Notes under the pieces: generated by a model
Database searches by the model: none
Told to the model about the DNA's origin: nothing
What the model saw: only the letters and a program-made list of their open reading frames with translations
Part shown: positions 14,401-28,810 of the stretch, in pieces
Layout of the letters: each line of letters opens with the position of its first letter
Numbering within the stretch: the first letter of the stretch is position 1
Program-made: the position numbers and the translations under genes
NCBI GenBank assembly: GCA_023159155.1
Contig: JAJNNX010000057.1
Coordinates: forward strand, 1 to 64,000
DNA: 64,000 nt
Reading direction: 5' to 3'
Source of the DNA: Ustulina deusta
Taxonomy: Eukaryota; Ascomycota; Sordariomycetes; Xylariales; Xylariaceae

Positions 14401-15579
14401 TTTATTTATTTTTTATTTATATAATATTAATTATAATTTTATATTTTATATAACTAAACATTTTATATAATTTTTTTAAATAAAAATATCTAAAGCAGTA
14501 ATAAAACTATTATAGCTTTGTTTTATTAAAATAAATCTTAGCTTTATATAAACTTATTTTAAAAAATAAATATTTTTATTTATATATAATAAAAATAAAC
14601 TTATTATTTTTTTATATAATAATATTTTTTAAATTATTAAAATATATTTATAAATAATTAGTACTTTTCAGTAAAAATAAAAATAAAGTTAAACTATTTA
14701 AAATATAATATATTATCATATTAAAAAATTATTTATTTATATAATACTTATAGCTATAATTATATTATTACTACTAAACTTAATATATATATTGCTTAAT
14801 ATTTAGTTTATTTTTATATAAAAGTAAATTTTAAAATAAGCTTTAAGCTGCTTTTTTTTTTACTATTAAATAGTTCGAAGCGCTTATATTTTATAGTTTA
14901 TTTTAGTATTTTATAAAATATTAGTTACTAAAAATAAACTAGTTGGATAGTATATTTGTTTTATAGTTCTAAATATTTTTTTTTGTTATATAGTATATAA
15001 AAATATTATTTATTAAAAGTTAAATAAATTAGTTACTAGATTTCTTTTTAGTATTTTTATTATTTTTGTTTAATTTTAGGTATTTTTTATATTCTATAAA
15101 ATATATAAAAAGTTTATTAAATAAAAAGCAAGTATTATTGATCTTTTATATAAATCTACTCCTAGGAAATATATTTTATTAACTAAAATTTTTTTTTAAT
15201 ATATAAAACATTTTTTCTTATATAATAATTCTAGCTATTTTATTCTTTTAAATAGTATTGCTATACGCCTAGCTTATTTAATAATTTAAAAATTTTATAC
15301 TATTAGCTTTTTATATAATTGCATTAGTTATATTTCTTATTAATAAAATATATATTGTTATTTTTTTATATAAATGTTTTTAATTTTTTTTCTAATTTTT
15401 TTACTGGTTAAAAGTATATTTAAAAGTTAATAAAAAAATTTTTATTTATTAGCTTTTAAAATATAAAAGCTATCATTAATAATAATATATTTTAGTATAT
15501 TTATATAACTATTATATTTAAATAGATTTTTTTTATAGCTTTAACTAAATATTTTTTAAGCTTTTTTAAGTTTAGTAAT
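11447..15579 (-). other. A1 interior, first section
   Basis: RIPed copy of the A-family interior, aligning with A2 from about 4880 and A3 from about 38900. No gene is readable. Confidence 0.7.
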
Positions 15580-15581
15580 TA

Positions 15582-17439
15582 ACGTAGGACACAAGCTAAT
15601 TGCCAACACAAGTCAATTGCCAACTTTTTTGCACTTTCGTACGTACAAGTCAAATAATTCAACTATAACACAAAAATCAATTAGATCTAATCAGAAATAT
15701 TATTACTAGATATTTCTATAATATTTTAATAAGTACGCAAATTATACCTAGGCTTGCTATATATTCTATATTATTATATATGTAATATACCTCTTTTTAT
15801 ACAACAACTATTTTGCTGCATTTTTTTATTATTTGCTTTTTAATAGCCTGTTCAGTTTTAAAATCTTGTTTTTTCTATATAATAAGTAACCCTTTATTCT
15901 ATATACGTTTTTTTTTTCGTATAGCAGTATTAGCTAAGCATTTTATTTATTATATAAAGTTTAGCAACCTCCTTTTCTAACAATACAACTTTATATATAA
16001 ACAACGTTATATTTTTTATAATATAATTAATAGGATTTAAAATAGTACTTAGCAAACTATTTTAATATTATATAACTTTATTTTTAATATATTTAGCTTA
16101 TAATTATATATTAGTTGTATTATACAAAGTTTTTAATTACTAAAAAACTAAAAGTTTGTTAGATAATCTAAAAAATGTTTTAGTTAACAATTAGACTTTA
16201 AGCTAAAAAAATATATATTTTAGATTATATAGCACTAATCTAGTGCTTTTAAAACTTTTTTAAATATTAAATTCTATTATAAAAGCTTTATATATTTTAT
16301 AAAACATAACAAAAAAATCCTCTTTAGTAATATAAGTAATATATGTTTGTATTAAATTATTAATTTTTTTTGCGTACAAATGTTTTAATAAGCCAAAATA
16401 ACCAATATTAAAAAGTTAAAATTAATATAATAAATAAACAAATATATAAAAAGTAATAATATTGTAGTTTTTATAATATAGTTTAAAATTAGTTAAATAA
16501 TAGCTTTTATAATTATTAAAAATTAATAAACAATAAATATTCTTTATATAACTAGCTATATATAAATTAAAATAGTTAATTTAATCTAAACTTTGTTTAT
16601 TTATTATCTAGCTATTTTTTATAATTATAATTCTTTAGTTATATAATAATTAACTATTAATATACTAGAACAAAAAATAAGTTTTGCTTACTAAAATAAT
16701 ATATAGCAGAACTATATAGCCATATAAACTAATACCTTAAATAATAGTTAACCATTCGCGATTGCTTAATTAAACAGCTTTTAGTTATCTGTGCTAGTTA
16801 GACGTTATTACAATTATTTCAAACAAAATTTGGCCTATTATAAAGCTTATTTTATTAAAATTATAAATATTCTTTTCTAAAATACTATATTTAATTATTA
16901 TATTTTATATAAGCTTAAACTATTTGTTATATATAATAAGATTTTTGCAAAAAACTCGCTAGTAATTAATTTTTTAATTAAAATATATTTTAAACATAAA
17001 ATATTATTATATAAATTTAAAGCTTAGTTAACGCTAACTTTAAGTATATTACGTTTATATAGCAGTTAATTAGCTATATTTTTAATACTACTTATCTAAA
17101 GTAAAAAAAATCGCAAAACTAAATCTATAATATATTATATAATAATATTTTTTTTAAGTTTGGTTAATTTTTAATGTTATATAATAAATATTTGTTAGGT
17201 TTGTTTACTAGCGTACTAATTGCAAAAAGTTATACAAAAAACATTATAAATTTGTGCTGCACAATTAATAATTAATTTTTTGTTGCAATTAAAAGCTTCT
17301 AATATAAGCTATAAGTTTGCTTTGTTCTAAGAAAGTACTATTATTATTAGTTATAAAAATAGTAATTAAAAAAAGAGCGTATAAAAGTGCAAAAAAATTG
17401 GCAATTAACTTGTGTTAGCAATTAGCTTGTGTTCTACGT
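15582..17439. mobile_element. T1: TIR DNA transposon, 1,858 bp
   Basis: Bounded by TA (15580-15581 and 17440-17441). Ends read ACGTAGGACACAAGC at the left and its inverse at the right, with terminal inverted repeats of about 60 bp differing only by transitions. Each TIR contains a direct repeat of about 17 bp (ACACAAGCTAATTGCCA then ACACAAGTCAATTGCCA). The TA duplication and the 1.86 kb length fit the fungal Tc1/mariner-pogo group (Fot1/Pot2-like); this superfamily call is inference, as the transposase frame is destroyed by RIP. Same family as T2 and T3. Inserted in A1. Confidence 0.85.
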
Positions 17440-17441
17440 TA

Positions 17442-18751
17442 TAATATTTAATATATTATATATTTTTATATTAAGATTTTTTATTATTATTTATATAAAC
17501 AAAAGATTAGTTTAATTAATTTAGTATTAGTTATAGTTTATATTAGTATTAAAATAAAGATTTATTATACGGTATATTTTATTTTAAGTTTTATTAGAAC
17601 TAATTTAATAAATAAAATAATTTTTTATAAAACTTTTTAAAATAGTTAAAAATATTATATAATATTAGTTTTTTAAATTTTTAAATATTTAATAAATATT
17701 AATCAATATATATGTTTTATTATATAATAAGTTATATAGCTTATTTAAATAAAACAAAAAAACTTTCAAGTTTTATATATTCTTTAAAAAAATAGTTTTA
17801 AAAAAAAATTATATATTTTTATTATATATTTATATATATATTTAAAAATATATTAAAACTTAATAATAAGTTATATAAATAAATAGATCTAATTTTTAGA
17901 AGTTTAAAATTATATATTTTTTAAAAATCTAAGCTCTATAAGTTCTAGCTGTTTGAATTTTATTTTTATTTCTGTTTATATAATAAATATAAAAGTTAAA
18001 ATAATCTAAAGAACTAAAGTAGCTTAAAAAGTAAAAATGAGCTAAAAAGTATATTAAAATTATTAATTATATATAAAAAAAATTAATAGTTATTATATAA
18101 GAAATAAAAAAATAAATTAAATAATTAAAAGTTTTAAAAAACTTTTTATATTTTCTGATTTATTTTGTACGATTGCTTTAAAGTTTTTTAAATATAATTT
18201 TTTATTTGTTTATATTTATATGTTTTATTACTAAATAATCTAAAATTATTTTATTTTGTTTAGTTTTTAAAGTTTTTTTTATATATTTGTTTAAATAGTT
18301 ATATATTAGTTAATAAATAAATATATTTTTTAATTTAAAAAGCTATTTATATATTTAATATTTTTTATATTGTAATATTTAAGTTAAATTTTTTTTTAAT
18401 ACTTAAAGTTAAAATATTTTTATATTTTTTTTATGCTTAAGTTATATTTTTTAGCAAGTTTTTTATATATAATAAAAACATTTAATTTAGCTATTTTAGT
18501 TATATTATAAAATATATTTAATACTATAATAAAATAAAATAAAAATAAATAAATAAAAATAACAAAAAAAAATAAAAAAGTTATTTAGCTATTATATAAC
18601 AATATAATTAAAATTAGTATAATTATATACTATTTTTTTATTATATATTACTTTAATATTTTATTAAAAAGAAAATTAATTACATAGCAAAAGTTTAGAT
18701 TTCTTTTTTATAACAATTAAATATTTTAATGCTCCGTTAAAAAAAATAAAA
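17442..18751 (-). other. A1 interior, last section
   Basis: Continues the A-family interior after T1. A deletion around 18750 removed the inner edge and the first part of the right LTR, compared with A2 at about 11000-11240. Confidence 0.65.
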
Positions 18752-18944
18752 TATTTATATAAAGCATAAGTTTTTTATATTTATATAAGGGCTTATACTA
18801 TTATATAAGCTAATATAATAAAAAAAAGTAAGGTCTTTTTTATCTGGCCGAAGTTTGGCTAACATCCGTACAAAAGCCGAGTGTGAATTCGCACTCCGTG
18901 CGAGTTACATAATAAAGTTGTAACTAATGCTAGTTATTCTAACA
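18752..18944 (-). repeat. Truncated right LTR of A1
   Basis: Matches the last two thirds of the A-family LTR and ends ATTCTAACA directly before the TSD TAGTA. Confidence 0.8.
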
Positions 18945-18949
18945 TAGTA

Positions 18950-19907
18950 TTTTTTAAAAATTAATAATATTTAATTTTTAAATATATATATTTTTATTAG
19001 TAATTAATTATAAATTAATGTTTAGTTAATCTAAATTTAAATATAAATGAAACAAAAATAATATTTAAATTTATATTTTATTTAATAAAGTTTATAACTA
19101 GTAGTTTATTTATAAATCTTTTTTTAAATAAAATAAACTATATAAATATTTAATATTAATAAAGTTTTGAAATATATTTTTTATTATTAAATTTTAGTAC
19201 TATATTAAATCCTAGTTATAATAGTAGTAAAGTTTTAAAAAAATTTTAAAAGGAACTTTTTTAAATATAATAGTTAAAAAAGCAAAACGTTTTATATTAA
19301 TTTTATATATTTAAGTGGTTTTTTTTTAAATAAAATTAGTTTATAATTAAAAGTTTTTTATAGTATTACTTAATTAATCTAAATTTATTTTGTTTATAAA
19401 ATATTAATTATTTTTATGTTTTTTTTAAATAGTTTAATATAATTATTTTTAATTATAATATATTTTTTTAGAGTTTTTTTAGCTCGTTATTTTTATTTTT
19501 TTTAATAATACCTTAGTTTTTCTTTTTAAAAAGTTATTACATAGATTTTTTTTATTTTACGTTTAAAAATCTTAAATTCTTTTAAATTTCTTTAGTTTTA
19601 GTTATACTTAAAATAATTATTTTATTTTTAAAATATTACTTTAATATTTAATAATATTTTTTTAATATTTAATTATATTAGTTAGTATTTTTTTATATTT
19701 TTAAGTTTATATTTTATTATTTATAACTAAAAAATTTAATAAGAATTATTAGTAAAAATTAAGCTATTAAAAATAAATTATTTAATTAAATTAGTTATTA
19801 TTTTTAGGTTTTTATTAAAATATTTTATTTTATTAACTAATAATACTAATAATAATATTATAATTAAAATTAATAATTTAAAGCGTTTAATTTTTATTAT
19901 ATATATT
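18950..19907 (-). other. Interior of element H between A1 and C
   Basis: On the minus strand it aligns with element F at about 25985-26920, and so belongs to H. RIPed, no gene. The last five bases (ATATT) are the TSD of element C. Confidence 0.75.
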
Positions 19908-20211
19908 TGTTAGTAAGCTCTACCCTAGGTAGCATATATATATATATAACGTATATAAAACAGATTTATAAAAACAAACATTATATAATATATTATATTA
20001 TGTTTGGTGCTTTGTTTATATAAAAAAGAAAAAAAAGATTTAAAAGGTATAAGAGGTGCTAGGTATACTTTTTGTACGAAGTACGGAAGGTCTACCTAGC
20101 CCCTGGCTATATGGGCCCATATAGGCCTAATTACCTAACTTGGCTATTAAAGTAACTAAAATAGCTATATTAAATATTATATATAATTAACTTAGTAATA
20201 TTGTTCTAATA
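19908..20211 (-). repeat. Left LTR of C
   Basis: Keeps two GC-bearing patches (CTCTACCCTAGGTAGC at 19917 and CTACCTAGCCCCTGGC at 20092), while the middle is RIPed. Confidence 0.85.
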
Positions 20212-21708
20212 TTAACTATTTTTTTTTGTTATATTAGTAGGTTAATTATATAAACAAAAAAACTAAGTATAAAAATCTATATAATTAAAACAAATGTTCT
20301 ATATAACAAAAAACAAAAGTTTATACTTAGTAAAAACTTAATTCTACTTAATATTAAAACAACAAACTTTTTATATAGCTAGCTTTATAGCTAGCTTTTT
20401 TTGTTTAGCTAAAACGAATGTTTTATATAAATTAAAACAATCCTTTAACCAAAAATAAAAAATAAAAATAAAAATCCTGCTAAATAAAAGCTTAAAAATA
20501 AGTAAATAGCTAAAATAAATTGTTTAGTAGTTATAGTTTATTATTAAAAAGTTAAACAAGTTTATTAATATATAGTATTTTTTTTAAAAAAAATCTATAC
20601 GATTTGTTTTGTTCGATTATTTTAATTAATTTTTTTTAAAATTACTAATTAACTTAATTAAAATGTTTAGCTATTTATGTATAAAAATTATTATATATTT
20701 TTAATATTATTTTATATTTAAGCTTTTATTTAGTTATATATTTAAATATAATAATTATAAAATATATTATAAATAATTTTTAATTATTTATTTAATATAT
20801 TTATTTAAAATAAAAGTTTATATTAGTTTAATATATAAAGCTAGTATATTTTTGCTAAAACTTTATTAAAATATTGTTTTTTCTAATTAAGTTTTTATAT
20901 AAAAATTTAGTTAAAAGTTCGGTTACTATAACGTATAGTAGCTAAAAAAAAAATTGTTTAGCTATTTATATAATAAATTAATAAATAAAAAAATAGGATT
21001 AATCCGGTTTATATAAGGTCAAAAAAAATAGCTATATAGAAATATTTGAATAGTTTTTATATATTATTTATATAACGGGCTAAAAAAAAAGGTTTTTGGT
21101 CTGTTCTATATAAGGTTAAAAGTAACTATATAAAAAAAAAACTATTTAAAGATCTTTTATATATAAATTAATTATATAAAAAGTAAAAATTATAAAAAAG
21201 CTTATAATTAATTTTATAATCTACTTTACTAAATCAAATAGTAGTTATAATTATATTATATATAAAAAAAGGTTATATAAAACTAATTAAATTAAATTTT
21301 TTTAGTTTTGCTGAATAAAATATAAGTAAAAATAAATAGTCTAATTTAAAACAAAAATATAAAGCTTTATATATAGGTTATATAAAAGAAAAAAAGTATA
21401 AAAATAGCTTTATAATTAATTTTAACCTTTTGTTCTATTAAGCAAAGTAATATATTTAGTTTAATTTGTTTTTTTTTATTAAATAAAAAGTCTAAAAATT
21501 AAAACTAAATACTAGTTTAATATAATAACTTATATAAAAAATTAATTAAAATATATTTTATTAAATAAAATATATTCTGTTTAACTTTTATATAATATAT
21601 TATTTATATTTTTTTACTAAGTAAAAAATTTTGGAATTATTATATAATAGCTAATATAGCTTTATTTTTTTTTTAATTTATAAGTTTGCTAATTAATTTA
21701 TTAATTAG

Positions 21709-22012
21709 TATTAATAAGCTTTATTTTAAATAATATATATATATATATAATATATATAAAATAGATTTATAAAAGCAAATATTATATAATATATTATATT
21801 ATGTTTAGTGTTTTGTTTATATAAAAAAGAAAAAAAAGATTCGAAAGGTATAAGAAGTGCTAGGTATACTTTTTATACAAAGTATAGAAGGTCTACTTAG
21901 CCCCTGGCTATATAGGCCTATATAGGCCCAACCACCTAACTTGGCTACTAAAGTGACTAAGATAGCTGTACTAAATATTACGTACGATTGACCTAGCAAT
22001 ATTGTTCCAACA
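21709..22012 (-). repeat. Right LTR of C
   Basis: Same length as the left LTR. Its right half (21840-22012) is clearly less RIPed than its left half, and it ends TTGTTCCAACA. Confidence 0.85.
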
Positions 22013-22017
22013 ATATT

Positions 22018-23606
22018 AAATATTTATAAATTTTATTAATTATTTTATTTTAATAGTTATGAAATTTTTAAAATTGTATTGAACAAACTATTTTTATTTT
22101 TAATTGTTATTTAATTTATTATATAAACTTATAACTAATTATTAAAAAGATATAAGCTTTAATATTATATAAAACTAAAGTTTTTATTTTAATATTATTA
22201 ATTTATAATTAAATAAATATTTTAAAAATAATTAATTTATTTTACTTATATATTTTAATTAAAATAAATAAAAAAACTAATAACAAAATTTTTATTAATT
22301 TTATTTATTTTTTAAATCACATAAACTACTAAAGTTATTTTTATTATATATATTTTTTTATTACTTAAATATTTAAAACTTTAAACTTTTAATTAAAATA
22401 ATTAATTAATATATGTTTTTTTTTTATAAATAAAATAGGTTTTATTATTTTAATAAGTTTTTTTTTTTTATAATTAAAATTTATGTTAATTATTTTAAAA
22501 TAAATATTTTAAAGCTTTTAAAGTTTACTAAAAACTTAATTATTTAAATTAGATTTTTATTTAATTAAGTTTATAAGTTTAATTTATTAGTAGTTTTTAT
22601 AAACTTATTTAATATTATATATTAATTTAATAATTTTATTAATAAATAGTTTATAAAGAATATTTAAATTTATAAAAACTATATATAAATTTTTTTTTAA
22701 GTTTGTATAAAAATAGTTTTATAATTTATATTTTTATTATAATTTAATTAATTAATATTTTTGTTAGTTTTATATATATAAATTTAAAATATTTTATAAA
22801 TAATGACTATTTAATTAGAGTTATAATAAATTATTAATAAAACTTAAATTATTTTAATAATATTATTAAATAGCTTTTTAATTAAATAAAAAGATATTTT
22901 TATAAATTTTTTAATATATTTTTTTAATTAGTTTATAATATATTAAAATTAATTATTTTTAGTTTAAAAAATAATAATATTTTTGTTTAACTTTTTTATT
23001 AATTTATAAACCTAATTATTAAATAAAGTTTTATTTTTTATAAATTTATTAAAATTAATTTTTTATATTTTAGCTTTTTTAACATAAATAAAGTTTAAAA
23101 TAATAAAAAATAAACTAATAAAATAAAAAATAAATAAAGCAATAAAACTAAAAAATTTAAAATTAATGCTTTTAAATATATTTTTTATTATTAAATTATA
23201 GTTATTTTTTAAAAATACTAAAATAAACATAATAAAAAACTAGCGTTTTATTTTTTTTTTATTAAAAAAGTTCCATTAAAAGTAATATAAAATTATAAGT
23301 TTATATAGTTTTAATATTTTTTAATATATTTTTCAATATATTATTTATTTTAAATTGTTTTAGTTTTAGTTCAAATTTTGTTTTTTTAAGTTTTAACTTT
23401 TTATTTTTGTTAGATTTTTTTTTTAAATTATTTAAAACTAATAAGCTAGTTATATTTAATAACTAAAATTATTTTAATTGTTTAAAAATTAAAAAAGAAT
23501 ATAAAAAATTTAAAATTAGGTTTTTTATAAGTTATTAACCTTTAAGTAATATAAAAATTAAAAAGAATTTAAAGTTATATTAAAATTAAATTTATATTAT
23601 AAAATA
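22018..23606 (-). other. Interior of element H between C and G
   Basis: Minus strand aligns with F from about 24200 to 25870. RIPed, no gene. The last five bases (AAATA, 23602-23606) are the TSD of G. Confidence 0.75.
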
Positions 23607-23851
23607 TATTACAAACTAATAATACAAAGGATTTATTAAAAGGACCGAGTATAAAGCACAAAGAAAAGCTTTTAGTATATAACTAATAAAAAAAGTATTA
23701 AAAGCTTTAAAATATGTAATAAATTACTAGATTACTAATAAATAAATAAACCTAGATTATTAATAAAAATATAAGTTTAGATTATTAGTAAGCAGGTAAA
23801 CTAAAAAAATAAAGTTTAATTAGCAAAACCTAATATTAAATAAATAAAAAT
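23607..23851 (+). repeat. Left LTR of G, first half
   Basis: Matches 37376-37665. Interrupted at AAAAT (23847-23851) by F; the rest resumes at 28850. Confidence 0.8.
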
Positions 23852-24088
23852 TATAACAGTTAGTACAGTCTTAGCAAGACCTGTAAGGATTCCAGACCTA
23901 TATAGCGATAAGATAGGAAGTCTATGCATGGACTAACCTATAACTTTATAGCTATACATATAGAGTCTATATCTACCTACTTTATAAACTTTAACTTTTT
24001 TTTTTTTTTTTTTTTTTTTTTAGTTTAGAATTTTTATTTATAATATTAATAAACTAGCTATAAAAGCTTTACTTAACTAATTATAACA
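23852..24088 (+). repeat. 5' LTR of F
   Basis: Starts TATAACAGTTAGTACAG (likely TGTAACAG originally) and ends AATTATAACA. It is the least mutated copy of the H/F LTR; the part at 23860-23975 has near-normal GC. Confidence 0.82.
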
Positions 24089-26951
24089 TTATTTTAAGCT
24101 TATTAATTATTTGTTAATAAGTATTTAATAAATATATATTTTTGATTTTATTATAGTTCGCAAAATATAAATAAACTTTTTTTTTTAATTATATACCTAA
24201 TATAAAAGATTATATATTTTATAATATAAACCTAACTTTAATATAATTTTAATAAAATTTTTAATTTTAATATTATTTAAAAGTTAATAATTTATAAAAA
24301 ACTTAATTTTAAACATTCTTATTTTATTTTTAGTTTTTAAACGATTAAAATAACTTTAATTTTTAAGTATAGCTAGTTTTTTATTATTAAACAATTTTAA
24401 AAAAAAAAATTTATAAAAAAAGAAAAAAATTAAATATTAGATTTTTTTATAGATATTTTAAGCAAACTAATATTTAAAAGAAAATCTAAAAAAAAACAAA
24501 AAATTAAAATTTAAAAAAACAAAATTTAAACTAGAACTAAAATAACTTAAAATATATTAATAAATATTATAGCTATATAAGTTTATAACTTTATATTAGT
24601 TTTAATAAAACTTCTTTAATAAATAAAAAAAATAGAACATTAATTTTTTAAAATGTTTATTTTAGTACTTTTAAAAAACAATTATAATTTAATAATAAAA
24701 AATATATTTAGAAATATTAATTTTAAACTTTTTAGTTTTATTGCTTTATTTGTTTTTTGTTTTATTAATTTATTTTTTAGCGCTTTAAACTTTTTTTATA
24801 CTAAAAAGCTAAAATATAAAAAATTAATTTTAGTAAGTTTATAAAAAATAAAGCTTTATTTAATAACTAGGTTTATAAACTAATAAAAAAGCTAAATAAA
24901 AATATTATTATATTATAAACTAAAAATAGCTAATTTTAATATATTATAAGTTAGTTAAAAAAATATACTAAAAAATTAACAAAAATATATTTTTATTTAA
25001 TTAAAAAATTATTTAGTAATATTATTAAAATAATTTAAGCTTTATTAATAATTTGTTATAATTCTAATTAAATAATTATTGTTTATAAAATATTTTAAGT
25101 TTATATATATATAACTAATAAAAATATTAATAAGTTTATTTTTATATTTGATAGTTTAGCTTAAAAGTATTAATTTATTAAATTATAATAAAAATATAAA
25201 TTATGGGATTATTGTTATATAAATTAAAAAAAAAATTTATGTAAAGTTTTTATAAACTTAGATATTTTTTATAAATTGTTTATTAATAAAGTTATTAAAG
25301 TAATATATAACGCTAAACAAGCTTATAAAAACTATTAATAAATTAAATTTGCTAGTTTAACTAAATCAAAATTTAATTTAAATAATTAAGCTTTTAATAA
25401 ACTTATTTATTAATTTTTAGATAATTTTAAAAGTTTTAAAATATTTATTTTAAAATAGTTAAAATAAATACTAATTATAAAAAAAAAAAAAGCCTATTAA
25501 AATAATAAAACTTATTTTATTTATAGTAAAAAAAAGCATTTATTAATTAATTATTTTAATTAAAAGCTTGAAGTTTTAAACGTTTAGTTAGCAAAAAAAA
25601 TTTATAATAAAAATAGCTTTAGTAATTTATTTAACTTAAAAAATAAATAGGACTAATAAAAGTTTTTTTATTACTTTTTTTACTTATTTTAATTAAAATA
25701 TATAGCTAAAACAAATTAATTGTTTTTAAAATATTTATTTAATTATAAGTTAATAATATTAAAATAAAAATTTTAGTTTTATATAATACTAAAGCTTATA
25801 TTTTTTTAATAATTAGTTATAAGTTTATTCAATAAGTTAAACAATAATTAAAAATAAAAATAGTTTGTTTAGTTAAACTTTAAAAGTTTTATAACTATTA
25901 AAACAAAATAGTTAGCAAAATTTACAAATATTTAATATATACTATAAAAATTAATAGTTAATAATTTAAAAACTAAATATTTGAGGTTATTAACCTGAGT
26001 TGTAATATTATTATTAGTATTAAATAATTAATAAAATAAAATATAATAATAAAGATCTAAAAATAATAATCAATCTAGCTAAATAATTTATTTTTATTAG
26101 TTTAATTTTTACTAATAATTATAGTTAAACTTTTTAATTATAAATAATAAAATATAAACCTAAAAATATAAAAAGATATTAATTAATATAATTAAATATT
26201 GAAAAATTTTACTAAATATTAAAATAATTATTTTAAAAACAATTAAAACTAAAAAAAACAAAAAAAAAAATTAGAACTTCTAAACCTAAAATAAAAAAAG
26301 TTTATATAATAATTTTAAAAAAAAAAAAAAAAACTAAACTACTATTAAAAAAATTATATAAGATTTTTAGAATTATTTTTATTAAGATAAATAAAAATAA
26401 CTAGCTAAAATTTTTTTAAAAAAGCTTATTATAATTAAGTTTATAATAACTAAAAATAATTATATTAAATTATTTAAAAAAAAATTAAAAAAAAATTAAT
26501 TTAAATTAATTAAGTAATATTTTAAAAACCTTTTAATAATAAACTAATTTTATTTTTAAAAAAAAAAAACTTTAGATATATTAAGTTAATATAAAACTGT
26601 TTACTTTTTTAGTTATTATATTTAAAAAGATTTTTTTTTAAAAAAGAAATTTAAAATTTTGTTATTATTTTAACTAAAATTTAATATAGTACTAAAATTT
26701 AATAATAAAAAATATATTTTTAAGTTTTATTAATATTAAATATTTATATAGTTTATTTTATTTAAAAAAAAGTTTATAAATAAACTATTAATTAAAAATT
26801 TTATTAAATAAAATATAAATTTAAATATTACTTTTATTTTATTTATATTTAAATTTAGGTTAATTAAATATAAATTTATAATTAATTATTAATAAAAAAA
26901 ATATATATTTAAAAAATTAAATTATATTAGCTTTAAATATTAATAATACTA

Positions 26952-28810
26952 ACGTAGGACATAAGCTAATTGCTAACATAAGTCAATTGCTAACTTTTTT
27001 GTACCTTTGTACGTACAAGTCAAATAATTCAACTACAACACAAAAAATCAATTAGATCTAATTAGAAATATTATTGCTAGATATTTTTATAGCATTTTAA
27101 TAAGTATGCAAGTTATACCTAGGCTTGCTATATGTTCTATATTGTTATACGTGCAATATACCCCTTTTTATATAATAACTACTTTATTGCACTTCTTTTG
27201 TTATTTGCTTTTTAATAGCCTGTTTGGTTTTAAAATCTTATTTTTTTTATATAATAAATAACTTTTTATTTTATATATGTTTTTTTTTTATATAGTAGCA
27301 TTAACTAAATATCTTATTTATTATATAAAGTTTAGCAATTTTCTTTTTAATAATATAACCTTATATATAAATAGTATTATATTTTTTATAATATAATTAA
27401 TAATATTTAAAATAATATTTAATAAACTATTTTAATATTATATAATTTTATTTTTAATATATTTAGTTTATAATTATATATTAGTTATATTATATAAAAT
27501 TTTTAATTGCTAAAAAATTAAAGGTTTATTAGACAATCTAAAAAATATTTTAGTTAGTAATTAGATTTTAAGCTAAAAAAATATATATTTTGGATCGTAT
27601 AGCACTAATCTAATGCTTTTAAAACTTTTTTAAATATTAGATTTTATTATAAAAGCTTTATATATTTTATAAAATATAATAAAAAAATCCTTTTTAGTAA
27701 TATAAGTAATATATATTTATATTAAATTATTGATTTTTTTTATATATAAACGTTTTAATAAGCTAAAATAACTAATATTAAAAAATTAAAGTTAGTATAA
27801 TAAATAAACAGGCATATAAAAAGTAATAATATTATAATTTTTGCAATATAGTTTAAAATTAGTTAAATAGTAGCTTTTATAACTATTAAAAATTAATAAG
27901 CAATAAATATTCTTTATATAACTAGCTATATATAAATTAAAATAGTTAATCTAATCTAAACTTTATTTATTTGTTATTTAGCTATTTTTTATAACTATAA
28001 TTCTTTAGTTATATAATAGTTAGCTATTAGTATACTGGAACAAAAAATAAGTTTTGTTTACTAAAATAATATATAGCAAAACTATATAGTTATATAAACT
28101 AATACTTTAAATAATAGTTAATTATTTATAATTGCTTAGGTAAACAACTTTTAGTTATTTATATTGGTTAGACGTTATTACAACTATTTTAAATAAAATT
28201 TAGCTTATTATAAAGCTTATTTTATTAAAGTTATAAATATTTTTTTTTAAAATATTATATTTAATTATTATATTTTATATAAGCTTAAACTATTTATTAT
28301 ATATAATAGGATTTTTGCAAAAGATTTATTAATAATTAATCTTTTAATTAAAATATATTTTAAATATATAATATTATTATATAAAGTTTAAAGCTTAATT
28401 AATACTAACTTTAAGTATATTATGTTTATATAGCAATTAATTAGCTATATTTTTAATACTACTTATTTAAAACAAAAACAATTATAAAACTAAATTTATA
28501 ATATATTATATAATAGTATTTTTTTTAAGTTTAGTTAATTTTTAATATTATATAATAAATATTTATTAGGTTTGTTTACTAGCGTACTAATTATAAAAAG
28601 TTATACAAAAAATATTATAAATTTGTGCTATATAATTAATAGTTAATTTTTTGTTACGATTAAAAGCTTTTAATATAAACTGCAAGTCTGCTTTGTTTTA
28701 AAAAAGTGCTATTATTGTTAGTTATAAAAATGGTAATTAAAAAAAGAGCGTACAAAAATGCAAAAAAGTTGGCAATTAATTTGTGTTAGCAATTAGCTTG
28801 TGTCCTATGT
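26952..28810. mobile_element. T2: TIR DNA transposon, 1,859 bp
   Basis: Same family as T1, with ends ACGTAGGACATAAG and its inverse CTTGTGTCCTATGT, and TA duplications at 26950-26951 and 28811-28812. It is the innermost layer of the nest: T2 in F, F in G, G in H. The transposase frame is lost. Confidence 0.85.

Larger units (their letters stand above)
3404..18944 (-). mobile_element. Element A1: Copia-like LTR retrotransposon, interrupted
   Basis: Flanked by the 5-bp TSD TAGTA (3399-3403 and 18945-18949). Left LTR is about 3404-3699; the right LTR is 5'-truncated, about 18752-18944. It is interrupted by a full second copy of the same family (A2, 4136-11441) and by TIR transposon T1 (15582-17439). 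The LTR ends read TGTT...CCAACA forward, that is TGTTGGAATAACT on the minus strand, the classic Copia (Ty1-like) LTR start. The pyrimidine tract directly after the left LTR becomes a polypurine tract on the minus strand, which sets the orientation. Without insertions it is about 6.4 kb. Coding capacity is wiped out by RIP. Confidence 0.85.
19908..22012 (-). mobile_element. Element C: short non-autonomous LTR element, 2,105 bp
   Basis: Two 304 bp LTRs (19908-20211 and 21709-22012) enclose only about 1.5 kb, flanked by the TSD ATATT (19903-19907 and 22013-22017). On the minus strand the LTR starts TGTTGGAACAATATTGC, Copia-like, and the T-rich run after the left LTR becomes a polypurine tract there. 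The interior is too short for a full gag-pol, so C was either non-autonomous or internally deleted. Its TSD and the alignment of flanking H with F prove the insertion. Confidence 0.85.

Noticed and set aside
21817..21999. 60-codon minus-strand frame
   Set aside because: Lies wholly in the right LTR of element C; chance frame in RIPed DNA.
24653..24844. 63-codon frame rich in Phe, Leu, Asn and Lys
   Set aside because: Composition reflects AT-only DNA in the interior of element F; the homologous H stretch is not open.
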